Source: Ilumatobacter sp. (GTDB lineage Bacteria; Actinomycetota; Acidimicrobiia; Acidimicrobiales; Ilumatobacteraceae). Taken from it: 64,000 bases of DNA. The position numbers and the translations under genes were made by a program. A model generated the notes under the pieces. It did no database searches and was not told where the DNA came from. It saw nothing but the letters and a program-made list of their open reading frames with translations. Positions 8,320 through 17,269 of the stretch are shown in pieces; position 1 is the first letter of the stretch; each line of letters starts with the position of its first letter. The DNA is taken from contig REDU01000072.1 of NCBI GenBank assembly GCA_007693335.1, positions 1 to 64,000 on the forward strand, in the 5' to 3' direction.

Positions 8320-9561
8320 TCAGGACGGCTCGCGCGGCAGTCCGAGCACTCGCTCTCCGAGGATGTTTCGCTGGATCTCGTTCGATCCGCCGTAGATCGT
8401 GTCGGCCCGCGTGAACAGGAACAGACGCTGCTCGAGGCCGGGTCCGGGTTCGACGCCGGGCTCGGTGTGGTCGACCACGAGTCCGTCGGCACCCATCACG
8501 TCGACGAGGAGCTCGCCCAGATCGCGGTGCCACGTGCCCCAGAAGAGCTTCGAGATGCTCGCCTCCGGTCCGGGAACACCTTCGGCCGACATGCTCCGCA
8601 GTGCGTTCCACCGCATCAGCGCCAGGCCCGTGTGGGCGACGGCCAGCCGCTGACGAACGACGGGATCACCCGTGCGTCCGTACTCGCGGGCCTTCGCGAC
8701 GACGCCCTCCAGCTCCCGCTCGAAACCGACCTGCTGGGCGAGGGTCGAGATCCCCCGTTCGAGACCCAGCAGACCCATGGCCACCCGCCATCCGTCGCCG
8801 GGTTCGCCCACCACCAGGTCGCGATCGGTGCGGGCGGCCGAGAAGAAGGTCTCGCAGAACTCGCCCCCACCGGTCAACTGCACGATCGGCCGGGCCTCGA
8901 CACCGTCTTGGTCCATGGGGACGAGGAGGAACGACAGACCGCGGTGCCGCACCGACCCCGGCTCGGTACGGGCGAGGACGAAACACCAGTGGCTCACGTG
9001 AGCCAGCGAGGTCCACACCTTCTGACCATCGATGATCCAGTGCTCGGAACCATCGGCATCCGTGACCAGCCTCGCCTTCGACGAGACGTTGGCCAGGTCG
9101 CTCCCGGCATCCGGCTCGCTGTAGCCCTGACACCACCGCTCGGTCCCATCGAGGATGCCCGGCAGGAACCGCCGCCGGTGCGCATCGGTGCCGTACTCGA
9201 TCAGGGTCGGCCCGAGCAGGTGCTCACCCATGTGATTGACGCGGGCCGGCGCCTGGGCCCTCGCGTACTCCTGCGCCCAGATGATCTGCTGCGACAGGCT
9301 CGCCCCGCGGCCTCCGTGGTCGACCGGCCAGCCGAGGCCGATCCAGCCGGCCTCACCGAGCATCCGCTCCCATTCGACGCGGAGCTCGAAGCCGATCTCC
9401 TCGTCGCCCGGACCACCGCGACCGCGCAGCTCGGCGAACTCACCGACCACATGGGCGTCGAGCCAACCGCGGACGCCTCGCCGGAACGTCTCGTCGTCGG
9501 CGTCGAGGCGCACGCCGGCGATGTCACCACCGGGCGACACGGCGCGGGGCGCTGCCGTCAC
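8320..9561 (-). CDS. Acyl-CoA dehydrogenase, large form
   Basis: This 413-residue flavoprotein would introduce an alpha,beta double bond into an acyl-CoA. Conserved landmarks are 'WPVDHGGRGAS', 'CQGYSEPDAGSDLA', 'GQKVWTSLAH', and the C-terminal 'YGGSNEIQRNILGERVLGLPR'. The start is GTG 9559-9561, which overlaps the TGA of the upstream SDR gene as GTGA, giving 4-base translational coupling. The sequence upstream of it encodes that SDR. Unlike the two other large dehydrogenases in the window, no small partner subunit is adjacent, so it may be a homomer. The substrate is unknown. Confidence 0.9.
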   Translation of the reverse strand: MTAAPRAVSPGGDIAGVRLDADDETFRRGVRGWLDAHVVGEFAELRGRGGPGDEEIGFELRVEWERMLGEAGWIGLGWPVDHGGRGASLSQQIIWAQEYARAQAPARVNHMGEHLLGPTLIEYGTDAHRRRFLPGILDGTERWCQGYSEPDAGSDLANVSSKARLVTDADGSEHWIIDGQKVWTSLAHVSHWCFVLARTEPGSVRHRGLSFLLVPMDQDGVEARPIVQLTGGGEFCETFFSAARTDRDLVVGEPGDGWRVAMGLLGLERGISTLAQQVGFERELEGVVAKAREYGRTGDPVVRQRLAVAHTGLALMRWNALRSMSAEGVPGPEASISKLFWGTWHRDLGELLVDVMGADGLVVDHTEPGVEPGPGLEQRLFLFTRADTIYGGSNEIQRNILGERVLGLPREPS

Positions 9562-10469
9562 GTGTTGGGGCGCTCCCCCGCCGCCGCAGCAGCGCGCATC
9601 TCCTTGACCTTGTCGAGCAGCGGCAGTCGATTCACACCGATCTGACCTGGGAGGCAGACCTCGATGGCCTGTGGGGTCCAGCGGCCCTCGGTCCACATCG
9701 CACGCTCCTCGCGCGGCTGGCTCCAGACGGCGATCTTGTTGCCGACGGCGGTGTACACCTGGCCCGTGACGTCGGCAGCCGCGTCAGAGAGCAGGTAGGC
9801 GACCATCGGGGCGACGTCTTCGGGATCGCCGTTCTCGGCGAGTTCGGTCGGCACGTTGGCGCTCATCCGGGTGCGGGCCACCGGCGCCACTGCGTTGGCC
9901 CGCACGCCGTAGCGGTCGAGTCCGAGGGCGGCCGAGTACACGAGCGAGGTGATCCCGCCCTTGGCCGCCGCATAGTTCGCCTGCGATGTGGAACCGAGGG
10001 CGAAGACGCCCGAGGTGAACGCCACCAGGCTGCCGCCGCCCTCCTGCTTGCGCATCACCGCTGACGCGGCACGGAACACGGTGAACGTTCCCTTGAGATG
10101 GACCCGGATCACGTCGTCGAACTCGTCCTCGGTCATGTTGAACAGCATCCGCTCGCGCAGGATGCCAGCCACGCACACGGCGCCGTCGATCCGCCCCCAC
10201 GTGTCGACCGCGGACGACACGACCGCCTCGCCGCCGTCCATCGAGCCGACGTCGACTGCGACGGCGACTGCCTCGCCACCGGCGTCGACGATCTCTGCCA
10301 CCACCTCGTCGGCGACGGCGCTCGTCGGCTCGGTGCCGTCCATGGCGACGCCGTAGTCGGCGATCACGATGCGGGCGCCCTCGGCCGCACACAAGAGCGC
10401 CGTTGCACGCCCGATGCCACGTCCACCGCCCGTGATCGCCACCACCTTGTCCTGTAGGTACCCAGCCAC
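9558..10469 (-). CDS. SDR family oxidoreductase, hydroxyacyl-CoA dehydrogenase-like
   Basis: This 303-residue SDR resembles the dehydrogenase domain of peroxisomal multifunctional enzyme 2. It has 'ITGGGRGIGRATALL' for cofactor binding, an insertion after beta-2, 'VAGILRERML', and the active site 'NYAAAK'. About 50 residues follow the core, ending 'AAAAAGERPNT'. The GTG at 10467-10469 is chosen because AGGAGG lies directly upstream and 'VAGYLQDKVVAITGG' begins the fold. It heads the minus-strand set with the acyl-CoA dehydrogenase, and its 5' end lies 68 bases from a TCTGAC palindrome shared with the divergent cupin gene. It is similar to the SDR at 37627. Confidence 0.88.
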   Translation of the reverse strand: MAGYLQDKVVAITGGGRGIGRATALLCAAEGARIVIADYGVAMDGTEPTSAVADEVVAEIVDAGGEAVAVAVDVGSMDGGEAVVSSAVDTWGRIDGAVCVAGILRERMLFNMTEDEFDDVIRVHLKGTFTVFRAASAVMRKQEGGGSLVAFTSGVFALGSTSQANYAAAKGGITSLVYSAALGLDRYGVRANAVAPVARTRMSANVPTELAENGDPEDVAPMVAYLLSDAAADVTGQVYTAVGNKIAVWSQPREERAMWTEGRWTPQAIEVCLPGQIGVNRLPLLDKVKEMRAAAAAGERPNT

Positions 10470-10537
10470 CGTGCCTCCTGATCGCTCGTGTTCCTCGTAC
10501 CGGTCGCCGCCCGGGCTCGGGTGGCATTCCGTCCATT

Positions 10538-10554
10538 TCTGACGCTGTGTCAGA
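10538..10554. promoter_or_regulatory. TCTGAC palindrome, site 1
   Basis: TCTGAC-GCTGT-GTCAGA is a perfect 6-5-6 inverted repeat. It sits 11 bases before the cupin ATG (10566) and 68 bases before the divergent SDR start (10469), so it could control both. It is one of nine near-identical sites in the window. Operator function is inferred from dyad symmetry and location. Confidence 0.8.
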
Positions 10555-10565
10555 TCGAGGCTAGC

Positions 10566-11123
10566 ATGACAGCTCCCATGGGCTCCCAAGACGAGAACAC
10601 CCCCGACCCGCCGTCACCCGCGCGCGCCGGCGTCGAGCCGGTGTTCCGTCACCTCGACGGGCCAGACGTGCCGTGGCAGAAGGTCAAGGCTCAGCTGAAC
10701 GCCGACGGCAGCCGATCGTTCGTGCACGAGAAGTGGATGGCGTTCTCGCCCGATCCACAGTATCTCTCGCTCTACGCTCGCTACGACCCTGGGATGGTGG
10801 TACGTCGTCACGGACACTTCAGCCCGCACATCGTCTTCGTCCTCGAGGGTGAGTGCTGGATCGGCGACACGCACTGCCCGGCCGGGACCCACGTCGAGCT
10901 CCCGCTCGGGGCCGCGTTCGGACCGATCGTGGCGGGCGACCGGGGCGCCGTGATGTTCGAGGTCATGATGGGCGATCCACGGTCGTGGGGCGACGACCCG
11001 GAGGCGTTCCGGGAAGCGCTCGACGTCCGGGGCGCCACAGCGCTCCCCGACCCGCCCCTCACCTTCCCGGAGTGGCTCGAAGACCTCCGGACGCACTGGG
11101 TCTCGGGCGACGACCAGGCCTGA
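10566..11123 (+). CDS. Cupin-fold protein of unknown function
   Basis: This 185-residue protein has a single cupin-like barrel: 'VVRRHGHFSPHIVFVLEGE' supplies candidate metal-binding histidines and 'CWIGDTHCPAGTHVELP' the second strand set. ATG 10566 is preceded by GAGG with correct spacing and by the TCTGAC palindrome at 10538. Cupins of this size are often small dioxygenases, isomerases or sensors of a ligand. No specific function can be assigned. It is monocistronic, converging on the LLM gene at 11164. Being placed alone behind a regulon site suggests a role in the same catabolic programme. Confidence 0.75.
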   Translation: MTAPMGSQDENTPDPPSPARAGVEPVFRHLDGPDVPWQKVKAQLNADGSRSFVHEKWMAFSPDPQYLSLYARYDPGMVVRRHGHFSPHIVFVLEGECWIGDTHCPAGTHVELPLGAAFGPIVAGDRGAVMFEVMMGDPRSWGDDPEAFREALDVRGATALPDPPLTFPEWLEDLRTHWVSGDDQA

Positions 11124-11163
11124 CGGACAACGCGCGTCGGCTCCGGGATCACCGACCGCCGAA

Positions 11164-12210
11164 CTACAGCGCAGGTGGGAACGCCGGAATCACGTCGGAT
11201 CCGAACAGCTCGATCATTGCGGCCACCTGAGATGCCTCGCCGGCCGGATCCGGCGTGAGTTCCCGCGCCGGGAGGCCGGCCGCGAACGCGGCGTGGACGT
11301 GGTTGCAGCCGGTCCGCGCCCGGTACCGCTCGATCTGGCCGATGACCTGTTCCGGTGAGCCCCAGAGCAGGCGATCGCCAGCGATCTCGGTCGCTGCGAT
11401 CTTCTCGCCGGCATCGATCCGCTCGAAGAGTTCCCGCTCCTCGTCGTCCTCGGCCGACTCACGCCAGTGTTGGAGCAGCCCGTCGACGTACGCCGGCAGG
11501 ACCCGCTCGGCGATCTCGTCGCCGTCGGGACCGATCCAGGCGAACCGACGGAGGATCCACTCGGGGTGACGCCCCGCACGGGCGCACGATGCCCGGTACG
11601 ACGCCAGACATCGTTCGGCGACAGCGAGTGACTGCACCGGACCACAGAGCCATGCATCACCCAGGCGCGCCGCTCGGTCGATCGCCGCTTCGGCCACGCC
11701 GGCGACCCAGAGCGGCGGATGCGGCTCCTGAACCGGCCGAGGATGAACCGTGATCGCGGGGAACGACCAGAATTCTCCGTCGACCGCGACATCGGTCTCG
11801 TTCCACAGACGTCGCAGGATCCCGAGCGACTCCTCCATTCGCGCCCCGCGCTCGCGGAACACCGAGCCATGCGCCTCGTACTCGAGCGGCCACCAGCCGA
11901 GACCCACGCCCAGTGAGATGCGCCCGCCCGACAGTTCGTCGAGCATCGCGACCTGCTCGGCCACCCTGACAGGATGGTGGATCGGGAGCTGGAAGATGCC
12001 GGTGCCGAGACGAATCCGGCTGGTGCGGGCGCCTACTGCGGCGAGGAAGGTCAGCGGGTCCGCGAGATTGCCGGCCATGAAGTGGTGATGACCCACCGTG
12101 ACCGTGTCGAATCCAGCCGACTCCGCACGCTGCGCCAGCTCGAAGGTCAGGTGGAACGGATCGCTGCTCGAGGGATCTCGGATGATCGGGAGCGAGGTCG
12201 AGAAGCGCAT
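11164..12210 (-). CDS. LLM class (luciferase-like) flavin/F420-dependent oxidoreductase
   Basis: This 348-residue TIM-barrel protein starts 'MRFSTSLPI' and shows 'VGHHHFMAGNLADPLTFLAA', 'RIRLGTGIFQLPIHHPVRVAEQ' and 'LSGGRISLGVGLGW', the usual bacterial luciferase-like (LLM) pattern. Such enzymes use FMNH2 or F420 as a soluble cofactor for mono-oxygenation or hydride transfer. The ATG at 12208-12210 begins the first barrel strand and is 4 bases downstream of the stop of the other LLM gene. It is the last gene of the operon 17171 to 11164. F420 use is inferred from the actinobacterial setting, not seen. Confidence 0.88.
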   Translation of the reverse strand: MRFSTSLPIIRDPSSSDPFHLTFELAQRAESAGFDTVTVGHHHFMAGNLADPLTFLAAVGARTSRIRLGTGIFQLPIHHPVRVAEQVAMLDELSGGRISLGVGLGWWPLEYEAHGSVFRERGARMEESLGILRRLWNETDVAVDGEFWSFPAITVHPRPVQEPHPPLWVAGVAEAAIDRAARLGDAWLCGPVQSLAVAERCLASYRASCARAGRHPEWILRRFAWIGPDGDEIAERVLPAYVDGLLQHWRESAEDDEERELFERIDAGEKIAATEIAGDRLLWGSPEQVIGQIERYRARTGCNHVHAAFAAGLPARELTPDPAGEASQVAAMIELFGSDVIPAFPPAL

Positions 12211-12214
12211 CGGT

Positions 12215-13189
12215 TCACCCTCGGGCCGGATCGAGGAGCACTCGGAGGCGAGGCAGCAGCTCGGTGGCGTGACGCTCGAGCTGGCCATGCACCTCGGCCG
12301 GGTCCAGGCCGAGCACCATCACCCGAAGGTTGAGCGTGTCACATCCGGTGGCACGCACCGCCTCGGTGAGCCGCTCGGCCGCCTCGGCGCCATCGGCAGC
12401 GAAGATGGTGTTGCTGCCCGCTCCCCACCGGGTGCGGTCGGACTCGGTGGTCACCGAACGGAAGGCGTCCATCTGGCGTTCGATGGCGTCGCGCGGCGGG
12501 TCGCCGATCCAGACCCGACGGATGAGTATCCGAGCAGTGCGACCGCCGGCGTCGGCGTACCGCTGTGACAGGTTCGCGAGGTGCTCGACGCCCTGCAGCG
12601 AGTCGTAGAGTACGGCGAGCTGGAGACGCGCGGCGCGCTCGGCGGCCGCGACACTCTGGACGGCGACGGCCATCGGGACCGGGTGGTCGGCACACGCGGC
12701 GATCGCGCGATCTTCGGCGAGCGGTCCATCGGCACGTCCTCGCAGTGCTGCCACCACGACGGGCAGCGCCGCCTTGAACCGGGGGACGATCTCGTCGAAC
12801 GGGATCTCGCCGAGCTCGAAGTCGGCAGGGACCGCGCCGGCGGCGAATCCCGCACCGACCCGGCCGGGATGCGCGGCCGCGAGCCAGGCGAGTTCTTCTG
12901 CCACGAGCGCAGGGGGCCGCATCGGGAGCAGCACCGGGCAGGGCGCCGCCCAGCCACTCGGCATGTTCTCGAGCACATGTGCAGCGACCGCCGCCGGGTT
13001 CGGGAGATATCCCGCGAATCCGCCGTGGTGCTCGGGGATCATCACCCCGTCGTACCCGGCCTCGACGGCCAGGCGGGCCTGGGTGCGCAGTTCCGCGAGC
13101 TGCTCGGACGGCCCCGCATCGTGGGCGTACAACCGGTACGAGACCGTCCCCGTGCCGAGCGGTCGCGTGGGCGCACCGGGGTTCGCCAT
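12215..13189 (-). CDS. LLM class oxidoreductase, divergent paralog
   Basis: This 324-residue protein shares the LLM barrel with its neighbour but is more divergent ('YDGVMIPEHHGGFAGYLPNP', 'LAWLAAAHPGRVGAGFAAGAV', 'VQSVAAAERAARL'). ATG 13187-13189 leaves 4 bases to the permease stop. An ATG 7 codons upstream overlaps the permease gene and is possible. Two adjacent LLM genes downstream of a complete binding protein/permease set suggest that the imported compound is attacked by a flavin or F420 enzyme. Cofactor and substrate are unknown. Confidence 0.8.
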   Translation of the reverse strand: MANPGAPTRPLGTGTVSYRLYAHDAGPSEQLAELRTQARLAVEAGYDGVMIPEHHGGFAGYLPNPAAVAAHVLENMPSGWAAPCPVLLPMRPPALVAEELAWLAAAHPGRVGAGFAAGAVPADFELGEIPFDEIVPRFKAALPVVVAALRGRADGPLAEDRAIAACADHPVPMAVAVQSVAAAERAARLQLAVLYDSLQGVEHLANLSQRYADAGGRTARILIRRVWIGDPPRDAIERQMDAFRSVTTESDRTRWGAGSNTIFAADGAEAAERLTEAVRATGCDTLNLRVMVLGLDPAEVHGQLERHATELLPRLRVLLDPARG

Positions 13190-13193
13190 GGTG

Positions 13194-14237
13194 TCAGACC
13201 TTCGACTCACGGGGATCCCAGATCTGGCGTGCCCGATCGCCGATGCGGTTGAGCGCGAACACGGTGAGGAACATCACGGTTGCGGGCACGAAGACGAGGT
13301 GCGGGATGCGGCGGAGGTCGTTGGCCCCAGCGCTGATCATGTTCCCCCACGTCGGTTCGGGACGAGGGATCGACAAGCCGAGGAAGCTGAGCGAACCCTC
13401 GGCGACGATGAGGACGGCCACGATGATGAACGCGTACGACAGCAGCGGCAGCGCCACGTTCGGTACGAGTTCGCGAAAGATGATCCGCCGGCGGGTCGCA
13501 CCCATGCCCCGCGCTGCGGTGACGAACTCGCGCTGAGCGAACACCAGCGTGTTCGCACGTGCGAGCCGGATGTAGGTCGGGATGCCGAGCAGGGCCAGCG
13601 CGAGGGAGAGGTTCACCACCGTCGGGTTCACGGCCACCATCAGCGCGATGAGGAGGATCAGGGGTGGGAACGCCAGCAGCGAGTCGGTGAGCACGTTCAC
13701 CACCGCCTCGAACCAGCCGCGGAGGAAGCCGGCCAGCACGCCGATCAGCCCACCGATCACGAAGCCGATCGCGACCGCGCCGAAGCTGATCTGCAGCGAC
13801 AGCCGGGCGCCGTAGATCACACCGCCGAGCAGATCGAGACCGAAGGTGTCGGTTCCGAGTGGATGGGCGCTGAACAGGTCGGGGCGCTGGGTCACGGGTG
13901 CACCGAACGAGGCCGATGCGTCACGTGACTCCTCGAGCGGCAGGACATCGGCCAGCGCGGCCGCAGCGACGACCACCGACATCCATGCGACCGACAGCCA
14001 CAAGTCGGTCTGCACCTTGCGGCCGAACAGCCTCCACAGCAGTCGGTCGAGCGCGAGATAACCCACGCCCAGCCCGCCGAGGACCAACACCGCGCGCACG
14101 TACGCGTCCGATCCGGACAGCCCGGCGGTACCCACCCAGACGAGGATCACGGCAGCGACGAGTCCGGCGATGCCGATGAACAGAGCCGGGCGGCGGGCCG
14201 TCTCAGGGATCGCTCCAGGGGTCGTGTCAGGGCTCAT
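13194..14237 (-). CDS. ABC transporter permease, DppC/OppC-like with extra N-terminal membrane segments
   Basis: This 347-residue permease has the OppC-type core: 'HPLGTDTFGLDLLGGVIYGAR', 'VNPTVVNLSLALALLGIPTYIRLARANTL' (not contiguous here) and the EAA loop 'AARGMGATRRRIIFRELVPN'. Before the core are two or three additional hydrophobic stretches ('ALFIGIAGLVAAVILVWVG', 'AVLVLGGLGVGYLALD', 'LSVAWMSVVVAAAALADVL'), where one is usual. ATG 14235-14237 lies 1 base from the upstream permease stop. It works with the permease at 14239 and the binding protein at 15444. It is over-length for the family because of that N-terminus. Confidence 0.88.
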   Translation of the reverse strand: MSPDTTPGAIPETARRPALFIGIAGLVAAVILVWVGTAGLSGSDAYVRAVLVLGGLGVGYLALDRLLWRLFGRKVQTDLWLSVAWMSVVVAAAALADVLPLEESRDASASFGAPVTQRPDLFSAHPLGTDTFGLDLLGGVIYGARLSLQISFGAVAIGFVIGGLIGVLAGFLRGWFEAVVNVLTDSLLAFPPLILLIALMVAVNPTVVNLSLALALLGIPTYIRLARANTLVFAQREFVTAARGMGATRRRIIFRELVPNVALPLLSYAFIIVAVLIVAEGSLSFLGLSIPRPEPTWGNMISAGANDLRRIPHLVFVPATVMFLTVFALNRIGDRARQIWDPRESKV

Positions 14238-14238
14238 G

Positions 14239-15423
14239 TCAGGCGGCACCACGACGGATTCTCGGATCGAGAACGGCATAGGAGATGTCGACGAGCGCGT
14301 TGAGCGCCACATAGACGACGGCGATGACCAAGACCGCTCCCTGCACCACCGGGAAGTCGTTGACGATCACCCCGTCCTGGATGATCAGGCGTCCCATGCC
14401 GGGCAGGTTGAAGATCGTCTCGACGATGACGGTGCCGCCGACGAGTCGGCCGAGCGAGACACCCGCGAGCGTGATCAACGAGAACGACGAGGGCCGCAGC
14501 GCATCTCGCAGGAGGATGCGACGGACCGGCATCCCCTTGGCGCGAGAGGCGAGGATGTAGTCCTCCTGCAGGGTACTGATCATGTCGCTCCGCAGGAGCC
14601 GCGCGAAGACCGCGACCTCGGTGAGGGCCACCGTGAGCGCAGGGAGGAACGCCGTTCGGAGGTTCTCGCCGATTCCGCCGTCGCCGGTGATCCGGGAGAA
14701 GCCCTGGCGCGGAAAGCTCGGCCACATGAGGAAGACACCGATGCCCACCGCCAACATGGCTCCGACACCCACCACCTGCCAGGTGGTCTCACTGCGAGTG
14801 AGGTCGTGGGATCTGAGCAGTCGCAGGGTGTACCACGCGAGCCAACCGGCGCCCAGCACCGCTGCAGCGAGGAACAGCCACCGCGGCACGTGGGGGTTGA
14901 ACACGAAGAGATAGATGAGCAGGAGTCCAGCCACGAACGGTGGCAGCGAGATGAGACCCGAGGTCGACGCCGCCGTCGCCCGGTCGAAGGCCGATCCGAC
15001 GCGTGAGGCAGCGAACATGCCCACCGGGATGGAGATCAGCAGCGCCATGACGAGCGCCATCCCGGCGATCTGCAGCGTGACCGGCAGTCGTGAGGCGATC
15101 AGCGACCACACCGAGCGGCTGGGATGCACCACGGAGTTGCCGAGGTCGCCGGTCACCGCGCTGCCCAGCCAACTGACATACCGCTCGGGCAGTGGTTGCT
15201 CGAGACCCAGCTGCTCACGCACCCGCGCGTAGTCCTCGGGTCGGGCGTCGGCGCCGAGCACGCTGACCGCCGGGTCACCGGGGACGAGTTCGAGCAGTGC
15301 GAGCGTGGCGAAGCTCACGATGAGGAGCACCGGCACCATGTGCAGGAGTTTGAGGTTGATCGTCCGCAGCACAGTTCCCCATCGCTGACCGGGGATGATC
15401 GCGGGCCGGACGCCCGCGATCAT
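14239..15423 (-). CDS. ABC transporter permease, DppB/OppB-like with central insertion
   Basis: This 394-residue permease has the classic OppB start ('LHMVPVLLIVSFATLALLEL', 'PGDPA', 'REQLGLEQPLPERYVSWL') and EAA loop ('LASRAKGMPVRRILLRDALRP'). OppB/DppB proteins are usually 305-340 residues. The excess lies in a central insertion with two further hydrophobic segments ('WLFLAAAVLGAGWLAWYTL', 'VVGVGAMLAVGIGVFLMWP'). The partner permease also carries extra segments. The ATG at 15421-15423 is 20 bases after the binding-protein stop. Function is import of a peptide-like or other amphipathic solute. Confidence 0.88.
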   Translation of the reverse strand: MIAGVRPAIIPGQRWGTVLRTINLKLLHMVPVLLIVSFATLALLELVPGDPAVSVLGADARPEDYARVREQLGLEQPLPERYVSWLGSAVTGDLGNSVVHPSRSVWSLIASRLPVTLQIAGMALVMALLISIPVGMFAASRVGSAFDRATAASTSGLISLPPFVAGLLLIYLFVFNPHVPRWLFLAAAVLGAGWLAWYTLRLLRSHDLTRSETTWQVVGVGAMLAVGIGVFLMWPSFPRQGFSRITGDGGIGENLRTAFLPALTVALTEVAVFARLLRSDMISTLQEDYILASRAKGMPVRRILLRDALRPSSFSLITLAGVSLGRLVGGTVIVETIFNLPGMGRLIIQDGVIVNDFPVVQGAVLVIAVVYVALNALVDISYAVLDPRIRRGAA

Positions 15424-15443
15424 CCCTCGATCACGTCGCGAGT

Positions 15444-17171
15444 TCAGTCAACCATGTACGCCCCACCCAGCAGGAGCACCGTCTGCTGGGTCGGGACGAT
15501 CCCGGCCACCCGATCGCTGATCATGTAGCCCTCCTCGACCGCGGCGTACACCACGCTCGGGATGTCGTCGTTGAAGATCTCCGACATGGTCGCGATGGCT
15601 GCACGACGGGCGTCGAGATCCTCGGCGGCGAACACCGCGTCGATCGCATCGTCCATCGCCGGGTTCGCGTATCCCATCCGGTTCGACGTGCTGTCGCTCC
15701 GGAAGTTGAAGTCGAGCTGCCGGTACACGGCCGAGTCGGAGATGTTCCATCCCCAACAGGCGATGTCGAAGTCCTGCGTGACCACCGCGGTGATGCTGGA
15801 GACCTGGTCGGTGACCGTCGCATCGATGTCCATCCCGGCCGCCTCGAGCGACGCCACGAGCGCCACCGGGAGGTTCGGGTTGGTGTCGCGGCAGTTGAAC
15901 CGGACCGTTCCGTCCCAGCCCTCGGCCTTCAGCTCCTCGACCAGGGCGCTGGCCTCGTCGAGATCCGCCTCGACGCCGGACACGCCACTGTAGAAGGCCG
16001 AGTCCTCGTGGATGAGGCTCTTGGTACCGAGGAGTTCGCCGCCGAACGCACGGTCGCTGATGACCTCGGGGTCGATGGCCAGGTTGACCGCTTGGCGGAA
16101 GCGTGGGTCCGCTGTGACATCGGTGTGGGTGCCGACCCCGTTGTTGATCAACAGGGTCTCCCCCGCCGACTGCAGGAAGATGGCCTCGTCGTACTGGCCG
16201 GAATCGCGGGCCTCGGCGATCACGTTGGCCGTGCGGAAGAATGCGAGATCGATCTCGCCGAGATCGAGCGCTTCGAGTTTGGGCTGGTCGGCGACGATGT
16301 ACACCATGTTCACGGTCTCGATGCACACCGGGCCGCCCCAGTAGTCGTCGCGAGCCGTGAGCACCAGATACGGCGACTCGCCGGGCGAGTACTGCTCGAC
16401 CACGTACGGGCCGACACCGGCCCCGTTGGGGTCGTTGCTGATGACCGACACGTCGGCATCGTCGACCTCGCCGCCGAGCGCCGGGTTCACGACCATACCG
16501 GGGGCGTCGGCGAGCAGGTACCCGAACTCGACCCACGGCTTGAAGAGCTGGAACACGACCGTGCTGTCGTCGACGGCCTCGGAGTTCTCGAGGTCGACGC
16601 GGGCGATGAGGCCTCGCGACGCGTTCGCGCCCGGACCGAGCATCCGCTCCATGTTGTCGAGCACGTGCTGGGCGAGCAACGGATCGCCGTTCGCGTAGTT
16701 GACGCCGTCGCGTAGCGTCAGGGTCCACTCGGTGTAGTCGTCGTTGGGCTCGAGCGATTCGGCGACGTGCGGCACCCATGTGTTGGTGTCGGCGTCCCAG
16801 CGCATCAGCGTGTCGTAGATGGCGGCGAGATCGGTACCGCCCACCAGCGCGCCGGAGGCGAGCAGCGGATCGAGGCTGCCGATCGGCACGAACACGCCGA
16901 GGTTGAGCTCGGAGCCCGGAACCGTGGCGTCGCACGGCCCGTCACCGGCCACGGGATCGTCGCCGGGTTCATCGACCTCGTCGCCGGGTTCATCGGCCGG
17001 ATCGTCGCCGGGTTCATCGGCGGGGTCATCGGCCGGTTCATCGACCGCAGTGGTCGGCGCATCGGTGAGGTCATCGGCCCCATCGTCGTCGTCACCTCCG
17101 CAAGCAGCGGCGAGAAGAGCGAAGGCTGCGAGCACCGCCACTCCTGACCGTACAGAACGTCGTCGGATCAT
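15444..17171 (-). CDS. ABC importer solute-binding lipoprotein, oligopeptide family 5
   Basis: This 575-residue lipoprotein has a basic n-region, a hydrophobic core and a lipobox ending in Cys24 (LLAAAC), followed by a 45-residue Asp/Glu/Pro linker made of DEPGDDPA-like repeats. The mature part is an SBP_bac_5 domain ('TLTLRDGVNYANGDPLLAQHVLDN', split by a conserved turn; 'PNGAGVGPYVVEQYSPGE'; 'RQAVNLAIDPEVI'). It captures the solute for the permeases that follow. GGGGGT lies before the ATG, in a leader resembling that of the other binding protein at 1816. A TAGAAT -10 candidate (17218-17223) and two TCTGAC palindromes lie upstream. Confidence 0.92.
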   Translation of the reverse strand: MIRRRSVRSGVAVLAAFALLAAACGGDDDDGADDLTDAPTTAVDEPADDPADEPGDDPADEPGDEVDEPGDDPVAGDGPCDATVPGSELNLGVFVPIGSLDPLLASGALVGGTDLAAIYDTLMRWDADTNTWVPHVAESLEPNDDYTEWTLTLRDGVNYANGDPLLAQHVLDNMERMLGPGANASRGLIARVDLENSEAVDDSTVVFQLFKPWVEFGYLLADAPGMVVNPALGGEVDDADVSVISNDPNGAGVGPYVVEQYSPGESPYLVLTARDDYWGGPVCIETVNMVYIVADQPKLEALDLGEIDLAFFRTANVIAEARDSGQYDEAIFLQSAGETLLINNGVGTHTDVTADPRFRQAVNLAIDPEVISDRAFGGELLGTKSLIHEDSAFYSGVSGVEADLDEASALVEELKAEGWDGTVRFNCRDTNPNLPVALVASLEAAGMDIDATVTDQVSSITAVVTQDFDIACWGWNISDSAVYRQLDFNFRSDSTSNRMGYANPAMDDAIDAVFAAEDLDARRAAIATMSEIFNDDIPSVVYAAVEEGYMISDRVAGIVPTQQTVLLLGGAYMVD

Positions 17172-17252
17172 GGTTGTCTACCCCCTGTGAAATCACCCGA
17201 ACGGGCGAGCTGCGTGAATTCTAGCAATGCTCTACATGATTTGGAAGTTTAT

Positions 17253-17269
17253 TCTGACGAGGCATCAGA
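17253..17269. promoter_or_regulatory. TCTGAC palindrome, site 2
   Basis: TCTGAC-GAGGC-ATCAGA lies 82 bases upstream of the binding-protein ATG (17171). It sits just behind the region where the -35 would fall for the TAGAAT -10 candidate at 17218-17223 (minus strand). It overlaps site 3 by 2 bases. Confidence 0.72.
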
